Assembly: GCA_965115915.1 (NCBI GenBank)
Contig: OZ220483.1
Location: forward strand, 372,001-436,000
Length of the DNA: 64,000 nt
Source of the DNA: G965115915 sp965115915
Lineage (GTDB): Bacteria; Pseudomonadota; Gammaproteobacteria; Eutrophobiales; Eutrophobiaceae
Direction of reading: 5' to 3'
Under the pieces are notes generated by a model. The model ran no database searches. It saw only the letters and a list, made by a program, of their open reading frames with translations, and was not told the origin of the DNA. Shown in pieces: positions 1 to 12,100 of this stretch. Both the position numbers and the translations under genes were made by a program. Every line of letters starts with the position of its first letter. Position 1 is the stretch's first letter.

Positions 1-2102
1 GGTTCCATCCGCTGCAGATGGTTCACCAGTTCGATTACTGCGGCGATAGCGGTGTTGAACTTGTAGCGATGCCCGAGATCGTCGTCGACTTTGACAATGG
101 TTTGATGGATCTTGCGCCATAGCGCCCGCTGTACATCATTCAGGCGCTGATAGTTCACTGTCCCGGTCTGCGTACACTCCGGCAGGTGCACAACGAACAG
201 TCGCCACAGGCGTTTCAGGAAGCGATGTGCACCAGCGACCCCGGCATCCGACCATTCCAGATTTTGTTCTGGCGGCGCGGCGGACATGATGAACAGACGT
301 ACCGTATCGGCGCCATAGCGATCTATCAGTCCCTGTGGGTCGACGGTATTGCCTCGGGACTTTGACATCTTCTGGCCGTCCTTCAACACCATACCCTGGG
401 TTAACAGATTGCTGAATGGCTCATCTCCCTTCAGCAGTCCCAGGTCACGCATCAGTTTGTGAAACAATCGTGCATAAAGCAGATGGAGTACCGCATGTTC
501 CACGCCGCCGATGTATTGATCTACCGGTAGCCAATAATCGGTGCGTTGGTCCAGCATGGCTTGGTCGTTATCTGGACAGCAGTAGCGTGCGTAATACCAG
601 GATGACTCGAAAAAGGTGTCGAGGGTGTCGGATTCGCGTACCGTCTCCGACGCGCCGGAAACGCGAATAAAGTCTGACGGCATGCGCAGTGGTGAACCGA
701 TGCCATCCAGTGCCACGTCCTCCGGCAGACGCACTGGCAGTTCGTGCTCTGGGACTGTCTGTATCGTGGGTTCTGTATCTCCGGTCGCATTGTCCGTATG
801 CGTAACCGGAATCGGACAGCCCCAGTAGCGTTGGCGTGAAATGCCCCAGTCCCGCAGCCGGTAATTGACTTTGCGGCAACCATTGGCCTGTTGTTCCAGC
901 TTTTTGCAGACGGCATTGAAGGCTTGTGCAAAGTCCATGCCGTCGAATGCCCCGGAGTTATAGCAAATACCATGCGCAGTGAAAGCGGTCTCGGAGACAT
1001 CTGCCGCTTCCTGGTCCGGCGAGCGTATTACCGGACGGATGGCTATTCCGTATTTGCGTGCAAATTCGTGGTCGCGCTGGTCGTGTGCCGGGACGGCCAT
1101 TATCGCGCCGGTGCCATAGTCCATCAGTACGAAATTGGCACAGTATATGGGCAACGGTTCCCCGGATAGCGGATGCCGTGCGCACAGGCCCAGATCCAGG
1201 CCGCGTTTTTCCATGGTCTCAAGGGCCGCCTCGCTGTTGCTGGAAAGTTGGCATTCTGCGATGAATTGCTTTAGCTCAGCGTTGTATTTTGCCACCTGTC
1301 GGCTTAGCGGATGCTCCGTGGCCACGGCACAGTATGTCATGCCCATGATGGTGTCCGGGCGGGTGGTGTATACCCGTAGTGGCGCATGGCCATCCACGCC
1401 GATGTCAAATTCCACTCCCTCGGAGCGCCCGATCCAGTTGCGCTGCATGGTGCGCACCGCTTCCGGCCAGCCGTGCAGACCTTCGAGTCCGGTCAGTAAT
1501 TCATCGGCGTAGGCGGTAATTTTCAAAAACCACTGTGGAATTCTGCGTTGTTCGACCATGGCACCGGAACGCCAGCCGCGACCGTCCACTACCTGCTCAT
1601 TGGCCAACACCGTTTGATCGACCGGGTCCCAGTTGACCAGTGCGGACTTTCGATATACCAGGCCGTGTTTGTACAGGTGGATGAAAAACCACTGTTCCCA
1701 GCGGTAGTAGGAGGGGTCGCAAGTCGTTAATTCGCGGCTCCAGTCATAGGCGAAACCCAGGCGTTGCAGTTGTGTACGCATGGAACGGATATTCTCTCGC
1801 GTCCATTGGGATGGTTTGCACCGGTTCTCGATAGCGGCGTTTTCCGCGGGCAAGCCGAAGGCGTCCCAGCCCATGGGTTGCAGGACGTTTTTGCCAAGCA
1901 TGCGTTGGTAGCGGCTGATGACATCGCCTATCGTGTAGTTGCGTACATGGCCCATATGCAGGCTGCCGCTGGGGTAGGGGAACATGCTGAGGCAATAGAA
2001 TTTCTCCCGTTCCGGTTCCTCTTTGACTTCGAATAGCCGCTGCGCCTGCCAGCGTTTTTGTACTACGGGTTCTATGTTGTCTGCGTGATACTGTGGTTCC
2101 AT
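1..2102 (-). CDS. leuS: Leucyl-tRNA synthetase (3' end outside window)
   Basis: Charges tRNA-Leu with leucine in the cytoplasm (class I aminoacyl-tRNA synthetase). Read on the minus strand from ATG at 2102, about 700 residues are present; the family is usually 810-870, so the C-terminal tRNA-binding part lies beyond base 1. The N-terminus ([12 protein letters not shown]) aligns with the usual LeuS start. The ATP-binding HMGH motif follows PYPSGSL at residues 49-52, and the second signature KMSKS is at about residues 578-582. Between them lie the CP1 editing domain (TTRPDTIMG and [10 protein letters not shown] motifs) and WGCPIPV. No strong ribosome-binding site precedes the ATG. The gene diverges from tpx, with a 284-bp intergenic region between the two starts. 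Confidence 0.97.
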   Translation of the reverse strand, partial: MEPQYHADNIEPVVQKRWQAQRLFEVKEEPEREKFYCLSMFPYPSGSLHMGHVRNYTIGDVISRYQRMLGKNVLQPMGWDAFGLPAENAAIENRCKPSQWTRENIRSMRTQLQRLGFAYDWSRELTTCDPSYYRWEQWFFIHLYKHGLVYRKSALVNWDPVDQTVLANEQVVDGRGWRSGAMVEQRRIPQWFLKITAYADELLTGLEGLHGWPEAVRTMQRNWIGRSEGVEFDIGVDGHAPLRVYTTRPDTIMGMTYCAVATEHPLSRQVAKYNAELKQFIAECQLSSNSEAALETMEKRGLDLGLCARHPLSGEPLPIYCANFVLMDYGTGAIMAVPAHDQRDHEFARKYGIAIRPVIRSPDQEAADVSETAFTAHGICYNSGAFDGMDFAQAFNAVCKKLEQQANGCRKVNYRLRDWGISRQRYWGCPIPVTHTDNATGDTEPTIQTVPEHELPVRLPEDVALDGIGSPLRMPSDFIRVSGASETVRESDTLDTFFESSWYYARYCCPDNDQAMLDQRTDYWLPVDQYIGGVEHAVLHLLYARLFHKLMRDLGLLKGDEPFSNLLTQGMVLKDGQKMSKSRGNTVDPQGLIDRYGADTVRLFIMSAAPPEQNLEWSDAGVAGAHRFLKRLWRLFVVHLPECTQTGTVNYQRLNDVQRALWRKIHQTIVKVDDDLGHRYKFNTAIAAVIELVNHLQRME

Positions 2103-2275
2103 GCTGGTTGAAGGGAGCTTGTATGGTGCGGATGATCGCGGCGGCAGACGGACCCTCCGGGTGCCGGTATCCGAGCATCCGGGCACTATAGAGGGTATCC
2201 GGACTCGGGACAAGCGCTGCTGGTATGGGTCGAAGATCGGCCCGGAGGGTTCGGCTGGGCTGTATCAGCCAGGTT

Positions 2276-2305
2276 TTGATCATTGTCCGGGGCACTGTTT
2301 TTATA
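2276..2305 (+). promoter_or_regulatory. Candidate sigma-70 promoter of tpx
   Basis: TTGATC (2276-2281), an 18-bp spacer and TTTATA (2300-2305) lie about 80 bp before the tpx ATG in the leuS-tpx intergenic region. A GGAG ribosome-binding site precedes the ATG at the normal distance. This is a pattern match only. No OxyR-type operator was recognised. Confidence 0.4.
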
Positions 2306-2386
2306 TACACTGCAAACCCACGAAATTCGGTAATTTTCGTATCGTTTCCCCGATCCCTGAATAATATGATATCCCGGAGTTGAAAT

Positions 2387-2920
2387 ATGGCAACCATTAC
2401 TCTGCATGGCGATGTATTCCACACCTGTGGCGAACTGCCTGCCATCGGCAGTCCGGCACCCGATTTTCTGTTGGTGAACAGTGAACTCAAAGACGTGTCT
2501 CTGGATTCCTGGCCGAACAAGAAGAAGTTGTTAAGCGTTGTCCCCAGTCTGGATACTCCGGTATGTGCAAGTTCCACCGAAGAATTCAACCGTCGTGCGG
2601 CAGATTTCCAGGACAGTGTGTTTCTGGTCATCTCCGCGGACCTGCCGTTTGCGATCGCACGTTTCTGTAACGTTAAAGCGAAACCTGCCGATAACACATT
2701 TGCCTTGTCGCTGATGCGCTCGCGAGATTTTGCCAAGGATTACGGGGTACTGATTGAAGATGGCCCACTCGCGGGGATCACTGCGCGTGCGGTGGTGGTC
2801 ATGGATGCCGATAATCGGGTGCTTTATACGCAACTGGTCCCTGAGATAGGTGATGAGCCGGACTACAAGGCGGCACTGGCCGCGCTGAACGATCCGGCGG
2901 AAGCGGATGTATCCGATTGA
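2387..2920 (+). CDS. tpx: Thiol peroxidase (atypical 2-Cys peroxiredoxin)
   Basis: Reduces hydrogen peroxide and alkyl hydroperoxides with electrons from thioredoxin. The 177-residue protein is slightly longer than E. coli Tpx (168). The peroxidatic cysteine is Cys60 in the PSLDTPVCASS motif. The resolving cysteine is Cys94 in the SADLPFAIARFC motif. The spacing of 34 residues is the usual Tpx arrangement for an intramolecular disulfide. DGPLAGITARAVVV is a further family signature. An extra cysteine (Cys14) lies near the N-terminus, and an acidic tail of about ten residues extends the C-terminus. It is probably monocistronic, because the next gene is 195 bp downstream and of unrelated function. 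Confidence 0.97.
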   Translation: MATITLHGDVFHTCGELPAIGSPAPDFLLVNSELKDVSLDSWPNKKKLLSVVPSLDTPVCASSTEEFNRRAADFQDSVFLVISADLPFAIARFCNVKAKPADNTFALSLMRSRDFAKDYGVLIEDGPLAGITARAVVVMDADNRVLYTQLVPEIGDEPDYKAALAALNDPAEADVSD

Positions 2921-3115
2921 CTTGTATTGATTTTCTTGTTGTTCTGTCTGCGGAGGGTATGTTTGAGGCCATATTCAGGCGTGGCAGGCCGCTAATTGCT
3001 GAATCAGGGCAAGTGGCGGTTGTCAGGAAATTTTTTTGTTGCTTTAGTGGCTGTTATTTGGTATCTAGTTTTACTTTCTGCGGTAATAAACTGATAAATT
3101 GGGCAATCTAGACAA

Positions 3116-6100
3116 ATGGTATCTGTTGTAAAGGGTATAGGCGTCTGCTTTGCACGGTGGCGGTCGCGGTTGGTGTCCGGGCTGTTTCCGGCGCTATTGT
3201 TATTTCCGGTGGCGACGGTCTCGGACCCGGGCCGCTCGTATCAAACGCCTGGAGATGGGGGTTTATTGCCCCCCTCGGGGCTGGTGGTGCTGGAGGAGAC
3301 GCCGGACGACGCGGGGCTGCGAGGTGTTCTGACGGGTCGTGGTGTGCGTGATGGTTCGGTTTTGTCTGGTGTTGGGTCGTCTGAGCAGTCGGGTTTGTTG
3401 CCATTGCGTGAGGGTATGGCTGGCGCGCATCGTGGAGGAGCGGGTCTGCGTGCGTTGTTGACGGCAGAGGATACGGTTGCTGCGGGGGACGGTACGGTTG
3501 CTGCCCCGGCGGTTTCGCCCGCTGCCGGTGGGTCGGCATTGCCCTCTGCTGGTGGGTCTGGAGGTGGTTTGTTGGGGGTTTCGGGTCACACTGGAGCGAG
3601 TGGCGAGGGGGGCTTGCCGGGTCGTGCGGCCGGGTCGGATGCGGGGGATGCGGCGACGGCGCTGAATCGTGGTTTGTTGGGGCTTTCGGATCATACTGGA
3701 GCGGGAGGCGAGGGAGGCTTGTCGGGACGTTCGGACAGCCCGGATGCGGAGGCGGTGCTCTCGCGTCGCGACCGCGATGCGCTGGAGCCCGGGGAGTTGC
3801 GTCACAGTTTGAAGGAGCGTGCGGTGGCGGCGGTGAACGCCCGTCTGACCCGGGCGCTGGATAGCCGGCTACAGGGGATGCTGCTGGCCTTGGGAGGGGA
3901 GCAGAGCGGTCTGCGTCTGGATTCGAGCCTGCGCTGGGACGTGCGCGAGGGTGTGCAGGGCGGTCTGGACGTGTTTGTGCCGTTTTTCGGGGATGCGGAT
4001 TCGACATGGTTTTTGCAGCCGGGCTTTCTGCTGTGGCCTGGTCTGGACGGGGAACGCCGGCATGATCTGAACATAGGCGGTGGCTACCGCCGCCGTGTGG
4101 GCGACGGGGTAGCCGGTGGCGGGGTGTTCTACGACCACAATGTGGATTCCACGTTGCAGCGTCTTGGCTTGTCGTTGGATTTTCGCTCAGGTCGCGGCTA
4201 CGGCGCGTTGAATGTGTACTACTCGTTGACGGACTGGGAGGACTCGGAGGAAGCGCCGGGACAACGCGAGGAGCATGCGCTTGGGGGTCTGGACCTGCAG
4301 TTGCGCTATGCGCTGACGGATGCGCTGGAGGTGCACGGTTCGCTGGGGATGTGGGAGCACTATGAGGAAGGGAGCGGGGAGCATAAGGGCTTGCGTCCCG
4401 GTGGCAGTTTTGGTGTGGATTACGAGTTGCTTCCGGGTTTGTCGTTTGGTGGCAGCTACGAGATAGCGGACGCGCTGGGCAAGGACCGGTATGAATTGGG
4501 CCTGCGTTTTGTGTGGCCGGCGCAGTCTCGTCTGCGTGCGGAGGGAGGCGTTGCCGACCTGTATTCGGTGGTAAAACGCGAGAAGCGGATTTTGTATGCG
4601 CGTCGTGACACGGGGGAGACGGACTGCGGCGTGGAGTTGCGAGCGCAGGTGCGGGGCAGCCCGTCAGGCGCGTTGTCGGTGGGAACGCAGGTGGAGTTCA
4701 GCGGTCGTTTGGTCAATTCGGAGGGAATGAGTTCGTCGGGGCTTCGCTGCGTCGGTTTGGGTCGGGAGTTTTTGGTCTCCAATCCGGTGGAGTTGCGTTT
4801 TCGTGACCGGGATGGAGATGGGGGCTACGAGGGGGCGGAACTGCAAGGTGAGGTGTTTGTGTGGCGTGTTCCAGCGCCGGGCAGCACGGGTTCGGAAGGC
4901 TTTGAGTACGATGTGGGGAGCGGTTCGTATACGCTGCGTTTCCGTGACCCGAGCGGTGTGATGCCGGAGTCGCGTATTCGTTTTGTTGGTGGGGATGTAG
5001 CGGGGGATAACACGTATGTGGTTGCGGTATCTGCGGGTGTGAGCGTTGTGCCGCAGGCGCTGACGGTGGATGAGGGAGGCAGTGGGGTTTACACGGTGCA
5101 ACTGAACAGTCGGCCGGAGGCCGAGGTGAGCGTCACGGTGTTGGGAGCGACGGGGGATGTGACAGTGAGCGGTTCGCCGTTGAGTTTTGACGCGAGCAAC
5201 TGGCGCACGCAGCAGACGGTGACGGTGACAGCGGGAGGAGACGCGGATGCGGAAGACGACCGTGTGGAGTTGAGCCACCGAGCGAGCAGCGGCGACAGCG
5301 ACTACGCTGGTGTGGAGGTCGCCGGTGTGACGGTGACGGTGACGGATACGACGCCGGGCGCGGCGGCCAGTCTGAGCGCGGTGGCGGGAGATAAGCAGGT
5401 GACGTTGACGTGGGGTCTCCCGGTGTCTGGCGGCGCCCGTGCGAGCTGGCAGTACCGTCAGAAGGCAGGTAGCAATGCCTACGGTGCGTGGATGCCGGTT
5501 CCGAGTTCCAATGCGGGCACGACGAATTACACGGTAAGCGGTTTGACTAACGACACCGAATACCGTTTTCAGGTGCGAGCGGTGGGGTCGGTGGGGACGG
5601 CGAATTATGGTGTGGTCTCAGCGGAGGCGAGCGCGACGCCGCGTTCTGCTGCGGTGGCTGGTGTGACGGTGAACCCGCAGTCGTTGACGGTGGATGAGGG
5701 AGACAGTAGTGGCGGGACTTACACGGTGGTGCTGGCTACGCAGCCGAGTGCGGCGGTGACGGTGACGCCGAGCAGTGACAATGCGGATGTGGAGTTCACG
5801 CCAGCGACGCTAAGCTTTAGCACCAGCAGCGGCAGTGGCGGCTGGAACATGGCACAGACGGTGACGGTGACGGCGGATGTGGATGCGGATGCGGATAATG
5901 ACAGCGCGACGCTGACGCACGGCATTACGGGAGGCGACTACGCCTCGGTGGATGTGCCGGATGTCCGTGTGACGGTGACGGACACGACGCCTGGCGCGGT
6001 GTCGAGTCTGAGCGCGGTGGCGGGAGATGCGCAGGTGACGTTGACGTGGGGTCTGCCGGTGTCTGGCGGCACCCGTGCGAGCTGGCAATACCGTCAGAAG

Positions 6101-9100
6101 GCAGGTAGCGATGCCTACGGTGCGTGGACGGCGGTTCCGAGTTCCAATGCGGGCACGATGAGCCACACGGTAAGCGGTTTGACCAACGACACCGAATACC
6201 GTTTTCGGGTACGAGCGGTGGGGTCGGTGGGGACGGCGAATTATGGTGTGGCCTCGGCGGAGGCGAGCGCGACGCCGCGTTCTGCGCCGGTGGCGGGTGT
6301 GACGGTGAACCCGCAGTCGTTGACGGTGGATGAGGGAGACGGTACTGGCGGGACCTACACGGTGGTGTTGGCGACGCAGCCGAGTGCGGATGTGACGGTG
6401 ACGCCGAGCAGTAACAATGCGGATGTGACATTCTCGCCATCGACGCTGACTTTTGGTACGGGTACGGGTGGTGGAGGCTGGGCTACGGCACAGACGGTGA
6501 CGGTGACGGCGGATGCGGATGCGGATGCGGATAATGACAGCGCGACGCTGACGCACGGCATTACGGGAGGCGACTACGCCTCGGTGAGTGTGCCGGATGT
6601 CAGTGTGACGGTGACGGACACGACGCCGAAGTTGACGCTGGAGACGGCGCCGTCAGCGGTGGCTGAGGGTGCTGCGATCAGTGTGACGGTCACCTCGGAC
6701 AAAAATGTGACAGGGACGCTGGCTGTGAGCCTGACGCTGGCGGACCGGGGTTCGAGTGGCTTTACTGCGGATGACATCGTGGGCGCGCTGACGCGGACGT
6801 TTACCACGGCGAGCTTTAGCGGTGGCAAGACGGCGGCGGTGACGATTGCGACGGCGGACGATGCGATTGTGGAGGGAGCGGAGACGTATCGCATTACGCT
6901 GGTGTCGGGCACGGGCTATGCGTTGGGCGATGATGTGGCGGTGGATGGCGTGTTGAACGACAACGACAGCGCGCAGGTGACACTGGCGAGCACGACCATT
7001 GCGGTGACGGAGGGTCAGTCGTTGACGGTGCCGGTGACGCTGAGCGCGGCGGCGGACACGGTGGTGAATGGGCGTGTGACGCTGAGCGATGGTACGCCGA
7101 CGGCGGATTTTGCCGCGGTGGCGGTGAACTTCAGTATTGCGGCAAGTCAGACCAGTGGTAACGCGGTTTTCATGCCGAAGACTGCGACTAACGGAGATGG
7201 TAATTACAATGCGCCGCGCAGTTACACGGCGACGGTGACGCTGACGAGCCCGCCTGCGGGTGTGACGGTGGGAACTGACAACACGGACACGGTGACGGTA
7301 ACGGACAACACGGCGGCGCCGAGCGCGGGTGTGACGGTGAGCCCGCAGGCGTTGACGGTGGATGAGGGAGACGGTACTGGCGGGACCTACACGGTGGTGC
7401 TGGCGACGCAGCCGAGTGCGGTGGTGACGGTGACGCCGAGCAGTAACAATGCGGATGTGACATTCTCGCCATCGACGCTGACTTTTGGTACGGGTACGGG
7501 TGGTGGAGGCTGGGCTACGGCACAGACGGTGACGGTGACGGCGGATGCGGATGCGGATGCGGATAATGACAGCGCGACGCTGACGCACGGCATTACGGGA
7601 GGCGACTACGCCTCGGTGAGTGTGCCGGATGTCAGTGTGACGGTGACGGACACGACGCCGAAGTTGACGCTGGAGACGGCGCCGTCAGCGGTGGCTGAGG
7701 GTGCTGCGATCAGTGTGACGGTCACCTCGGACAAAAATGTGTCTGGGACGCTGGCTGTGCGGCTGACGCTGTCGGACCGGGGTTCGAGTGGCTTTACTGC
7801 GGATGACATCGTGGGCGCGCTGACGCGGACGTTTACCACGGCGAGCTTTAGCGGTGGCAAGACGGCGGCGGTGACGATTGCGACGGCGGACGATGCGATT
7901 GTGGAGGGAGCGGAGACGTATCGCATTACGCTGGTGTCTGGCACGGGCTATGCGTTGGGCGATGATGTGGCGGTGGATGGCACGTTGAACGACAACGACA
8001 CCGCGCAGGTGACACTGGCCAGCACGACCATTGCGGTGACGGAGGGTCAAACGCTGACGGTACCGGTGACGCTGAGCGCGGCGGCGGACACGGTGGTGAA
8101 TGGGCGTGTGACGCTGAGCGATGGTACGCCGACGGCGGATTTTGCCGCGGCGGCGGTGAACTTCAGTATTGCCGCGGGTGATACCGGTGGTAACGCGAGT
8201 TTTGCGGCGCAGACACCGAGTGCTGGGGATAGCACGTACAATGCGCCGCGCAGCTACACGGCGACGGTGACGCTGACGAGCCCGCCTGCGGGTGTCACGG
8301 TGGGAAGTGATGCCACGGACACGGTGACGGTAACGGACAACACGGCGGCGCCGAGCGCGGGTGTGACGGTGAACCCGCAGGCGTTGACGGTGGATGAGGG
8401 AGACGGTACTGGCGGGACCTACACGGTGGTGCTGGCGACGCAGCCGAGTGCGGTGGTGACGGTGACGCCGAGCAGTAACAATGCGGATGTGACATTCTCG
8501 CCATCGACGCTGACTTTTGGTACGGGTACGGGTGGTGGAGGCTGGGCTACGGCACAGACGGTGACGGTGACGGCGGATGCGGATGCGGATGCGGATAATG
8601 ACAGCGCGACGCTGACGCACGGCATTACGGGAGGCGACTACGCCTCGGTGAGTGTGCCGGATGTCAGTGTGACGGTGACGGACACGACGCCGAAGTTGAC
8701 GCTGGAGACGGCGCCGTCAGCGGTGGCTGAGGGTGCTGCGATCAGTGTGACGGTCACCTCGGACAAAAATGTGTCTGGGACGCTGGCTGTGCGGCTGACG
8801 CTGTCGGACCGGGGTTCAAGTGGCTTTACTGCGGATGACATCGTGGGCGCGCTGACGCGGACGTTTACCACGGCGAGCTTTAGCGGTGGCAAGACGGCGG
8901 CGGTGACGATTGCGACGGCGGACGATGCGATTGTGGAGGGAGCGGAGACGTATCGCATTACGCTGGTGTCGGGCACGGGCTATGCGTTGGGCGATGATGT
9001 GGCGGTGGATGGCACGTTGAACGACAACGACAGCGCGCAGGTGACACTGGCGAGCACGACCATTGCGGTGACGGAGGGTCAGTCGTTGACGGTGCCGGTG

Positions 9101-12100
9101 ACGCTGAGCGCGGCGGCGGACACGGTGGTGAATGGGCGTGTGACGCTGAGCGATGGTACGCCGACGGCGGATTTTGCCGCGGTGGCGGTGAACTTCAGTA
9201 TTGCGGCAAGTCAGACCAGTGGTAACGCGGTTTTCATGCCGAAGACTGCGACTAACGGAGATGGTAATTACAATGCGCCGCGCAGTTACACGGCGACGGT
9301 GACGCTGACGAGCCCGCCTGCGGGTGTGACGGTGGGAACTGACAACACGGACACGGTGACGGTAACGGACAACACGGCGGCGCCGAGCCCGGGTGTGACG
9401 GTGAACCCGCAGGCGTTGACGGTGGATGAGGGAGACGGTACTGGCGGGACCTACACGGTGGTGCTGGCGACGCAGCCGAGTGCGGTGGTGACGGTGACGC
9501 CGAGCAGTAACAATGCGGATGTGACATTCTCGCCATCGACGCTGACTTTTGGTACGGGTACGGGTGGTGGAGGCTGGGCTACGGCACAGACGGTGACGGT
9601 GACGGCGGATGCGGATGCGGATGCGGATAATGACAGCGCGACGCTGACGCACGGCATTACGGGAGGCGACTACGCCTCGGTGAGTGTGCCGGATGTCAGT
9701 GTGACGGTGACGGACACGACGCCGAAGTTGACGCTGGAGACGGCGCCGTCAGCGGTGGCTGAGGGTGCTGCGATCAGTGTGACGGTCACCTCGGACAAAA
9801 ATGTGTCTGGGACGCTGGCTGTGCGGCTGACGCTGTCGGACCGGGGTTCAAGTGGCTTTACTGCGGATGACATCGTGGGCGCGCTGACGCGGACGTTTAC
9901 CACGGCGAGCTTTAGCGGTGGCAAGACGGCGGCGGTGACGATTGCGACGGCGGACGATGCGATTGTGGAGGGAGCGGAGACGTATCGCATTACGCTGGTG
10001 TCGGGCACGGGCTATGCGTTGGGCGATGATGTGGCGGTGGATGGCACGTTGAACGACAACGACAGCGCGCAGGTGACACTGGCGAGCACGACCATTGCGG
10101 TGACGGAGGGTCAGTCGTTGACGGTGCCGGTGACGCTGAGCGCGGCGGCGGACACGGTGGTGAATGGGCGTGTGACGCTGAGCGATGGTACGCCGACGGC
10201 GGATTTTGCTGCGGCGGCGGTGAACTTCAGTATTGCGGCAAGTCAGACCAGTGGTAACGCGGTTTTCATGCCGAAGACTGCGACTAACGGAGATGGTAAT
10301 TACAATGCGCCGCGCAGTTACACGGCGACGGTGACGCTGACGAGCCCGCCTGCGGGTGTGACGGTGGGAACTGACAACACGGACACGGTGACGGTAACGG
10401 ACAACACGGCGGCGCCGAGCGCGGGTGTGACGGTGAGCCCGCAGGCGTTGACGGTGGATGAGGGAGACGGTACTGGCGCGACCTACACGGTGGTGCTGGC
10501 GACGCAGCCGAGTGCGGTGGTGACGGTGACGCCGAGCAGTAACAATGCGGATGTGACATTCTCGCCATCGACGCTGACTTTTGGTACGGGTACGGGTGGT
10601 GGAGGCTGGGCTACGGCACAGACGGTGACGGTGACGGCGGATGCGGATGCGGATGCGGATAATGACAGCGCGACGCTGACGCACGGCATTACGGGAGGCG
10701 ACTACGCCTCGGTGAGTGTGCCGGATGTCAGTGTGACGGTGACGGACACGACGCCGAAGTTGACGCTGGAGACGGCGCCGTCAGCGGTGGCTGAGGGTGC
10801 TGCGATCAGTGTGACGGTCACCTCGGACAAAAATGTGTCTGGGACGCTGGCTGTGCGGCTGACGCTGTCGGACCGGGGTTCGAGTGGCTTTACTGCGGAT
10901 GACATCGTGGGCGCGCTGACGCGGACGTTTACCACGGCGAGCTTTAGCGGTGGCAAGACGGCGGCGGTGACGATTGCGACGGCGGACGATGCGATTGTGG
11001 AGGGCGCGGAGACGTATCGCATTACGCTGGTGTCTGGCACGGGCTATGCGTTGGGCGATGATGTGGCGGTGGATGGCGTGTTGAACGACAACGACACCGC
11101 GCAGGTGACACTGGCCAGCACGACCATTGCGGTGACGGAGGGTCAAACGCTGACGGTACCGGTGACGATGAGCGCGGCGGCGGATGCGGTGGTGAATGGG
11201 CGTGTGACGCTGAGCGATGGTACGCCGACGGCGGATTTTGCCGCGGCGGCGGTGAACTTCAGTATTGCCGCGGGTGATACCGGTGGTAACGCGAGTTTTG
11301 CGGCGCAGACACCGAGTGCTGGGGATAGCACGTACAATGCGCCGCGCAGCTACACGGCGACGGTGACGCTGACGAGCCCGCCGATGGGCGTGACGGTGGG
11401 AACTGACAACACGGACACGGTGACGGTGACGGACAACACGCCGGCCTCGGTCCCGGGCGTGAGACTGAGCGCGACCACGTTGACGGTGGATGAAGGGGAC
11501 AGTGCTGGCGGGAGCTACACGGTGGTGCTGGCGACGCAGCCGGACGCGGATGTGACGGTGACGGTGAGCAGTGCGGCGCTGGGGGATGTGACGGTGAGCG
11601 GTTCTCCGCTGACCTTTACTTCGGGTACTGGCGGCAACTGGGCCACGGCACAGACAGTGACGGTGACGGCGGCGGTGGACAGCGACACGGACAATGACAG
11701 CGTGACGCTGACGCACAGTGTGAGCGGTGGTGCGACGGGTTATGGAGGCAGTCTGAGCATAGACAGCGTTGCGGTGACGGTGACGGACACGACGCCGGGC
11801 GCGGCGGCCAGTCTGAGCGCGGTGGCGGGAGATGCGCAGGTGACGTTGACGTGGGGTCTCCCGGTGTCTGGCGGCAGCCGTGCGAGCTGGCAATACCGTC
11901 AGCAGGCAGGTAGCAATGCCTACGGTGCGTGGACGGCGGTTCCGAGTTCCAATGCGGGCACGATGAGCCACACGGTAAGCGGTTTGACCAACGACACCGA
12001 ATACCGTTTTCAGGTACGAGCGGTGGGGTCGGTGGGGACGGCGAATTATGGTGTGGTCTCAGCGGAGGCGAGCGCGACGCCGCGTTCTGCTGCGGTGGCG

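Noticed and set aside
2744..2920. A 330-codon minus-strand frame (1744-2736) overlapping leuS and tpx
   Set aside because: It crosses two well-supported genes in other frames and has no protein-like motif.
3108..4007. A 299-codon Pro/Ser-rich minus-strand frame over the adhesin linker
   Set aside because: Shadow of the Gly-rich linker; proline-rich translation is expected on the opposite strand.
6299..11458. CRISPR array or satellite interpretation of the regular repeats
   Set aside because: The units are 1032 bp, in frame and coding, with no spacer structure and no cas genes.
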